Positions 8,501 to 10,668 of a stretch of 10,668 nucleotides of DNA are shown here, piece after piece. The DNA comes from a candidate division CSSED10-310 bacterium. Its GTDB lineage: Bacteria; CSSED10-310; JAFGDC01. The stretch spans positions 1 to 10,668 of the forward strand of contig JAFGDC010000120.1 of the NCBI GenBank assembly GCA_016932295.1, read 5' to 3'. Within the stretch, counting starts at the first letter, position 1, and each line of letters opens with the position of its first letter. The position numbers were made by a program, and so were the translations under genes. Under the pieces are notes generated by a model that was given only the letters and a program-made list of their open reading frames with translations, had not been told where the DNA came from and ran no database searches.

Positions 8501-8719
8501 AATGTCCTCTATGTCCAGGACCAGATCATACGATTCCTCGTAGTAATGAATCCTGAAGTGAGGCGTCTCATGAAAACGCCACTTGAATGTATCGTAGTTT
8601 ATCTTGTTTTTGCCGAAAGCCTGGACCTGATGAGGCGCAAGGCCGAACAACACCGCATTCAAGCCGATGACCAGAGCGGCCGCCGACAGTAACCGCCAGG
8701 AGACGCCACGTGCCTTCAT
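5510..8719 (-). CDS. Secreted metalloprotease - TolB-like propeller - Omp85 barrel chimera
   Basis: A 1069-aa, apparently multidomain envelope protein. Residues 1-34 are a signal peptide (VQA cleavage). Residues about 40-285 carry a gluzincin zinc site: HELVH at 146-150 with E174 in 'WIMEGMAEHF', the peptidase-MA-like pattern. Residues about 300-580 hold six PD40/TolB-type WD40-like blades with repeated 'SPdG..iaF' signatures (316, 385, 430, 472, 517 and 562 regions). Residues about 615-745 are a disordered Ala/Glu/Pro/Thr-rich linker. Residues about 746-1069 look like an Omp85/BamA-type barrel: the lid-loop motif GTIRGYEYGEFYG at 951-963 (R954-G955-Y956), barrel strands, and a terminal Phe typical of BAM substrates. 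No POTRA repeat is visible. The order, an enzyme then a C-terminal Omp85 barrel, parallels type Vd patatin-like autotransporters, so the barrel may present the protease (inference). The ATG overlaps the upstream TGA (ATGA), and GGAAG at 8728-8732 serves as the RBS. Confidence 0.88.
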   Translation of the reverse strand: MKARGVSWRLLSAAALVIGLNAVLFGLAPHQVQAFGKNKINYDTFKWRFHETPHFRIHYYEESYDLVLDIEDIAENAYAMLSGKLDHELSFKVPLIMYRTHRHMEQTNIILDFIPEGVAGFNEPIKNRLVVPVQLPKNQLVSLITHELVHSFQFDILFGSRLGQLPGVPLWIMEGMAEHFTGDWDAIGRMVLKDAVANGYVVDLADLETFNRLYSPYLGYKLAQSAVDYIVETYGIMKFRNFLWEVRRKLPTERFTDRASRRAFGISLAELSQDWRQHLNQKYAADEVLQEFPSEYGRPMLAADRRVAQWIGPVVSPGGQQIAFVTGYKTRSEVMTVSWPAEDEPVDGALRAFQQTARIPECLTCDIRPWKFLYVITKGRPLTWSAEGDYIAFFGRVENENRLFVYDVVAGSLSGAFYLPVDVASSPSFMPDGRIAFAGYKDYISDIFAFDPATKEVVRLTKDDYLDETPAVSPDGGWLAYASERGDRFRIIMKDLATKHEKMITTGAGNELLPQWSPSGNRLLFISDAESGINNVYTVDLRSGEVSQHTDAFAGITSAAFENDENTLLVSCFVKGRERLYRIPLDRVPKSRRADAAKLRQLRDELDYWLRLPNAEGPGGSIGTDGEIPADSAAPSTDEVADAGDRNAPLEPQAGERDDSGQLPPAADDEVRSAEGDMATEATGEPAGAAAAAEAESKASSETTPGAAPEAAPEVAAETATQTASEAETKTEAKLRAPQERKVPFKLLPDAIDAQVTYSSDGVLRLIGGIMLSDMLGNHRIYLEASRYTGTNNLLMEYYFLRFRPDFGLRLYSLEDYYYYFGRYERQIRGGSLFATYPLNITHRFTVQYNYIERADDNPVYTSTYDVSLIEAAFVADSVIWASYGGHKGRRYAVSYAWPLVISNQTLDFDVAYADYREYLPLSRRSEVALHLFGIRSSGEEPEVSYIGGAGTIRGYEYGEFYGTRAAYANVELRFPLLDVLAFPAGIMFYGIRGALYVDSGIAWFEGEDIDLFGTREGPDAPLHLNSAVGFGITWDFLGLELHFDFSKRTDFRKFEGDTIYEFSIRRNF
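6227..6234 (-). repeat. G8 homopolymer tract inside the Omp85-barrel coding sequence
   Basis: Eight consecutive G on the coding strand (C on the plus strand) encode part of R-G-G-S near residues 829-832. The reading frame is intact through the tract here. A change of one base would truncate the protein before the last barrel strands. Confidence 0.85.
6579..6613 (-). repeat. Short imperfect 12-nt tandem repeat in the linker of the protease-Omp85 protein
   Basis: The plus strand reads TCTGGAGCAGCC twice, followed by a diverged third unit. It encodes Pro-Glu-Ala-Ala-type repeats within the low-complexity linker (about residues 705-716). Replication slippage in 12-nt steps would change linker length without breaking the frame. 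Confidence 0.6.
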
Positions 8720-9402
8720 CGAAGTAACTTCCGTTTCTCTATACGTTTTTCACCGAACAATTTATCAACGAAACTGCGGAGTTCTGGCTCGAGTATCTCG
8801 AAAAAATCGTAGATGTTCAGTTTGCCCTCAACTGTCTTGCGATTGTCGTAAACCTTCTCGTAGACCACCTTTCTGGTATCGACTTCACCCAGGACTATGG
8901 TGACCTTGTAGGTGTAGTTGGCCAATTCCTTCTTTACCGTCCTGCGCACCGGTCGCCCTGTGTAAGGATCTTCGACCGTTTCCGTGACGAAACCAGTGTA
9001 ATCGTAGGCATCGAACCTGACTGTCCCGAACAACACCAGCGGTGCTTTCAACTCCTGTTGGAACACTTTCCAGGGAGCGGTTTCTGGTGCTTCCACCCAG
9101 TCCGCCGGTGCGCTCGCGACCGGTGTTTCCAGTTCCGTCAGCTTGACGACCTTCACCTCATGCAGCCGCCTCTCGGCTTCCAGGATTCGGCGCATAAGGT
9201 TGGTCAGTTCCCTGCCTGCCTCGATTTCCGATTCCTTGGTGTCAACCTGCTGAAACGGGATAAGAGTGATTCCGTCAACCAGTTCGACAGGTACTTTACC
9301 CGGTCGCTCCACGATGAATCCCACCTTGGTCCCCGCGCACCCGGCGAGCAGACCAAGCAGGATGACGGCCGCTATTTCAGCGCGATTTGTCATCGCCGGC
9401 AT
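8716..9402 (-). CDS. CsgG/LpoB-like outer-membrane lipoprotein
   Basis: About 228 aa from the ATG at 9402. It has a classical lipoprotein signal: hydrophobic stretch, then L-A-G-C with acylated Cys at 22, followed by A-G (no Asp at +2), so outer-membrane sorting is likely. The mature part has 'ITLIPFQ' near 45-51, an amphipathic helix ending 'LMRRILEAE', and 'APLVLFGTVRF' near 120-130. This spacing resembles the CsgG/LpoB/TolB-N type fold, where a 'VLPF' strand and an 'A.lvl.G.v' strand flank helices; that is a by-eye fold guess. The C-terminal half is beta-rich and basic at the very end. The start at 9402 has GGAG with a 6-nt spacer. An ATG at 9393 with AAGGA is equally possible, and a TTG at 9423 is poorer. 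The gene overlaps its upstream neighbour by 26 nt and its downstream neighbour by 4 nt. It may recruit or stabilise the downstream barrel proteins. Confidence 0.75.
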   Translation of the reverse strand: MPAMTNRAEIAAVILLGLLAGCAGTKVGFIVERPGKVPVELVDGITLIPFQQVDTKESEIEAGRELTNLMRRILEAERRLHEVKVVKLTELETPVASAPADWVEAPETAPWKVFQQELKAPLVLFGTVRFDAYDYTGFVTETVEDPYTGRPVRRTVKKELANYTYKVTIVLGEVDTRKVVYEKVYDNRKTVEGKLNIYDFFEILEPELRSFVDKLFGEKRIEKRKLLR

Positions 9403-9757
9403 CCTTCTCTCCGGCGTCGTCAAGCATTGCTTGCAGCGCCTTGAGGTTATGCGTTATGACACTGCTGTGCGGGGCGAGAAAGAGAGCCTTGTTGTACAAT
9501 GCCATTGCCACTTCGTAGTTTCCCTTCTGCTCGAGAAGCACCGCCATGTTGTTCAATACCCGGGGATCATCATGAGCTGTCTTGACAGCTCTCTCGAGGT
9601 AGAACTCAGCCTCTTGCCAGAGCTGTCGTTCGGCAAGATGGACGGCATGGCCGTTGAGTTGCGCGGCGCGCCGGCCCGGGTTCCGGTGGGCGCAGGCCGT
9701 ACCGAGAAAGAGACACAGTAAGATCACAACCGCCTGTCTGATCGTTCGATACCGCAC
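9377..9757 (-). CDS. Small TPR-repeat envelope (probable lipo)protein
   Basis: 126 aa from the GTG at 9757. A basic N-terminus (R2, R4, R7), a hydrophobic core at 9-18 and L-G-T-A-C22 suggest a lipoprotein. The -3 position is Gly instead of the usual Leu, so signal peptidase I cleavage after A-C-A (21-23) is an alternative. Residues about 31-98 are two TPR motifs, with the W/LEAEFYLERAV and NYEVAMALYNKAL helix patterns and P at the canonical ends (DP65, AP96). The charged C-terminal tail is disordered (D/E/K/G). TPR lipoproteins scaffold protein-protein contacts at the envelope. AGGAGG at 9765-9770 with a 7-nt spacer picks this start; an ATG at 9859 would precede the promoter and the signal sequence. 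It is the first gene of the six-gene cluster and overlaps the next by 26 nt. Confidence 0.78.
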   Translation of the reverse strand: MRYRTIRQAVVILLCLFLGTACAHRNPGRRAAQLNGHAVHLAERQLWQEAEFYLERAVKTAHDDPRVLNNMAVLLEQKGNYEVAMALYNKALFLAPHSSVITHNLKALQAMLDDAGEKDAGDDKSR

Positions 9758-9764
9758 TGCCCGA

Positions 9765-9770
9765 CCTCCT
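9765..9770 (-). promoter_or_regulatory. Consensus Shine-Dalgarno deciding the GTG start of the TPR gene
   Basis: AGGAGG lies 7 nt before the GTG at 9757. It places the start directly at the signal peptide and rules out the longer reading from 9859. Confidence 0.75.
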
Positions 9771-9799
9771 GGTTGACCACTGATGCGATGCACAAATGC

Positions 9800-9808
9800 A
9801 GTATAGCA
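9800..9808 (-). promoter_or_regulatory. Extended -10 promoter of the six-gene envelope/radical SAM operon
   Basis: The minus strand reads TGC-TATACT, an extended -10 with five of six bases of TATAAT plus the TGn element. No strong -35 is present at 17 nt, which extended -10 promoters tolerate. Transcription would begin near 9793, giving a leader of about 36 nt that includes the AGGAGG. No other promoter of comparable quality is seen before the radical SAM genes, so all six genes may depend on it. Confidence 0.55.
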
Positions 9809-9884
9809 CAGGTGTGGCGACTGCCCATAATCAGCTTCTCCACCAGCCACCCACGACATGGCGGCGGAGATACCCGCAATCCTT

Positions 9885-9896
9885 TATCCATGGATA
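9885..9896. repeat. 12-bp perfect palindrome TATCCATGGATA
   Basis: A perfect dyad about 80 bp upstream of the -10 element at 9800. Its size suits a dimeric regulator's operator, but it overlaps the left arm of the longer inverted repeat, so it may simply be part of that structure. Confidence 0.4.
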
Positions 9897-9994
9897 TGAA
9901 GCCGCTTCCCTACTTTCCAACATGCATGCTGCCGGGAGCCGGCGTCTTCTGACCGGCGGCTGCCTGGCAGCCCCCCCGGAGCTTCATATCAATG
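9889..9994. repeat. Long imperfect inverted repeat enclosing two hairpins
   Basis: The plus strand GATATGAAGC (9893-9902) pairs perfectly with GCTTCATATC (9981-9990). After one mismatch (G9892/A9991) three more pairs follow (9889-9891 with 9992-9994). The roughly 78-nt interior holds GCCGG-gag-CCGGC (9931-9943) and GGCTGCC-t-GGCAGCC (9958-9972), so a transcript from either strand could form a multibranched fold closed by a stem of about 13 pairs. The transcribed strand is not known; the minus strand is downstream of the aminotransferase. Confidence 0.5.
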
Positions 9995-10108
9995 ATCGCC
10001 ATGCACGAATTCGCCAGCCGGAGCTGTTTCACTGGATGAGGGGCATACCAAAGAGGAACGGTTGCATACCTCCCGGCAGTACTTTCCAATCGGACCGGCG
10101 TAATCCCG

Positions 10109-10668
10109 TTACTTCTTGTTTGCCGCCATGAACTCCCGGATTTTCTCCAGTCCCTTCCTGATGTCCTGTTCTGAAGAAGCATAGGAGAAGCGCAGGTGTT
10201 CACCTTCACCGGCGACCTGGGGACCGAAGTGGATGTCCGCAAGCACCGCGACATGGGCTTCGTACAGCAACCGCTTGCGCAATGCCTCGGAATTGGCCGC
10301 GCCGACCATTTTACAGGCTTCCGTAACGTTCGGCCAGACATAGAAAGCGCCACCGGGCCGCAGACATGAGAATCCATCGATCTCATTCAGACCATCGACA
10401 ATGATGTCACGGCGCTTGTGGAATATTTTGGCCATTTGGACGGAGGTGTCTTGCGGTCCGGTGATTGCTTCGAGAGCGGCGTACTGATTGACATGCCCGG
10501 CGCAGGATTCGGTATTGGTGACAAGGGTCGAGAAGTATGGTGCCAGGACTGGATTCGAGGCATATCCGATCCGCCACCCGGTCATGGCATATGTCTTGGA
10601 AACACCATCCACCAAAATGGTACGCTCCTGCATGCCCGGGATGGAAGAAATGCTTTGAAACTCCCCAT
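10109..10668 (-). CDS. Class I PLP-dependent aminotransferase, aspartate-type (partial)
   Basis: The C-terminal 186 codons are present; the frame is open to the right edge and the N-terminal half is missing. The block 'VDGVSKTYAMTGWRIGY' holds the Schiff-base Lys (SKTY) and the AMTGWR signature of class I (Ib-type) aspartate aminotransferases. 'LRFSYA' near the end contains the Arg that binds the substrate alpha-carboxylate. Residues before the internal ATG at 10633 (S-I-S-S-I-P-G) match the family pattern just ahead of the lysine block, so that ATG is not the start. Such enzymes transfer amino groups between aspartate or related amino acids and 2-oxoglutarate in the cytosol. Substrate preference cannot be decided from this part. 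The gene ends in K-K-TAA about 350 nt before the envelope operon and has no evident functional link to it. Confidence 0.92.
   Translation of the reverse strand, partial: GEFQSISSIPGMQERTILVDGVSKTYAMTGWRIGYASNPVLAPYFSTLVTNTESCAGHVNQYAALEAITGPQDTSVQMAKIFHKRRDIIVDGLNEIDGFSCLRPGGAFYVWPNVTEACKMVGAANSEALRKRLLYEAHVAVLADIHFGPQVAGEGEHLRFSYASSEQDIRKGLEKIREFMAANKK

Larger units (their letters stand above)
9758..10108. other. Repeat-rich intergenic region between aminotransferase and envelope operon
   Basis: About 350 nt without a credible gene. Besides the promoter near 9800, it holds a 12-bp palindrome (9885-9896), a 10-bp inverted repeat (9893-9902 with 9981-9990), another 10-bp inverted repeat (9929-9938 with 10070-10079), a 10-bp direct repeat (9911-9920 and 10080-10089), and local hairpins at 9931-9943 and 9958-9972. 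No U-run follows any hairpin, so a rho-independent terminator for the aminotransferase is not supported. The region may be a structured RNA, a cluster of protein-binding sites or a degenerate small element. Confidence 0.6.

Noticed and set aside
9758..9859. Upstream ATG extension (34 extra residues) of the TPR protein
   Set aside because: It would place the signal peptide internally and start before the promoter; AGGAGG points to the GTG at 9757.
9958..9972. Rho-independent terminator of the aminotransferase gene
   Set aside because: The GC-rich palindrome has only a one-base centre and no U-run on either side.
9796..10131. Plus-strand open frame of 111 codons across the repeat-rich intergenic region
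   Set aside because: No Shine-Dalgarno, no domain, and it runs into the antisense of the aminotransferase end.

Overview
The window looks like chromosomal DNA from a diderm (Gram-negative-type) bacterium. It is moderately GC-rich, its main cluster encodes signal peptides, lipoprotein-type signals and two outer-membrane beta-barrel proteins, and every gene lies on the minus strand. The domain mix (a gluzincin protease joined to a TolB-type propeller and an Omp85 barrel, an Oar-like carboxypeptidase-regulatory/TonB-type barrel, and SPASM-like radical SAM enzymes) is what I would expect from a poorly cultivated FCB-like or deltaproteobacteria-like lineage. That placement is only an impression. 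No rRNA, tRNA, transposase, integrase or CRISPR array is visible.

Layout, read 5' to 3' on the minus strand (right to left). (1) 10668-10109 is the C-terminal part of a class I PLP aminotransferase whose start lies beyond the window. (2) 10108-9758 is a noncoding stretch, rich in short inverted and direct repeats, that ends in a good extended -10 promoter. (3) 9757-731 is an apparent six-gene operon: a small TPR (probable) lipoprotein, a CsgG/LpoB-like lipoprotein, a 1069-aa metalloprotease-propeller-Omp85 chimera, an 853-aa CarboxypepD_reg/TonB-type barrel protein, and two tandem paralogous radical SAM enzymes. Junctions run from a 26-nt overlap to a 19-nt gap, and one is an ATGA stop/start overlap. 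(4) 730-391 is an intergenic stretch with a candidate promoter. (5) 390-1 is the signal peptide and first 130 residues of a secreted protein that continues past the left edge.

The six-gene cluster is the notable part. It couples two periplasm-facing lipoproteins and two outer-membrane barrels to a pair of SPASM-like radical SAM enzymes. A consistent but unproven reading is that the radical SAM pair makes or modifies a peptide, cofactor or surface component, and the envelope proteins process, export or import it. No precursor peptide gene is visible in the window. The large secreted protein that follows directly could be a client, but it probably has its own promoter.
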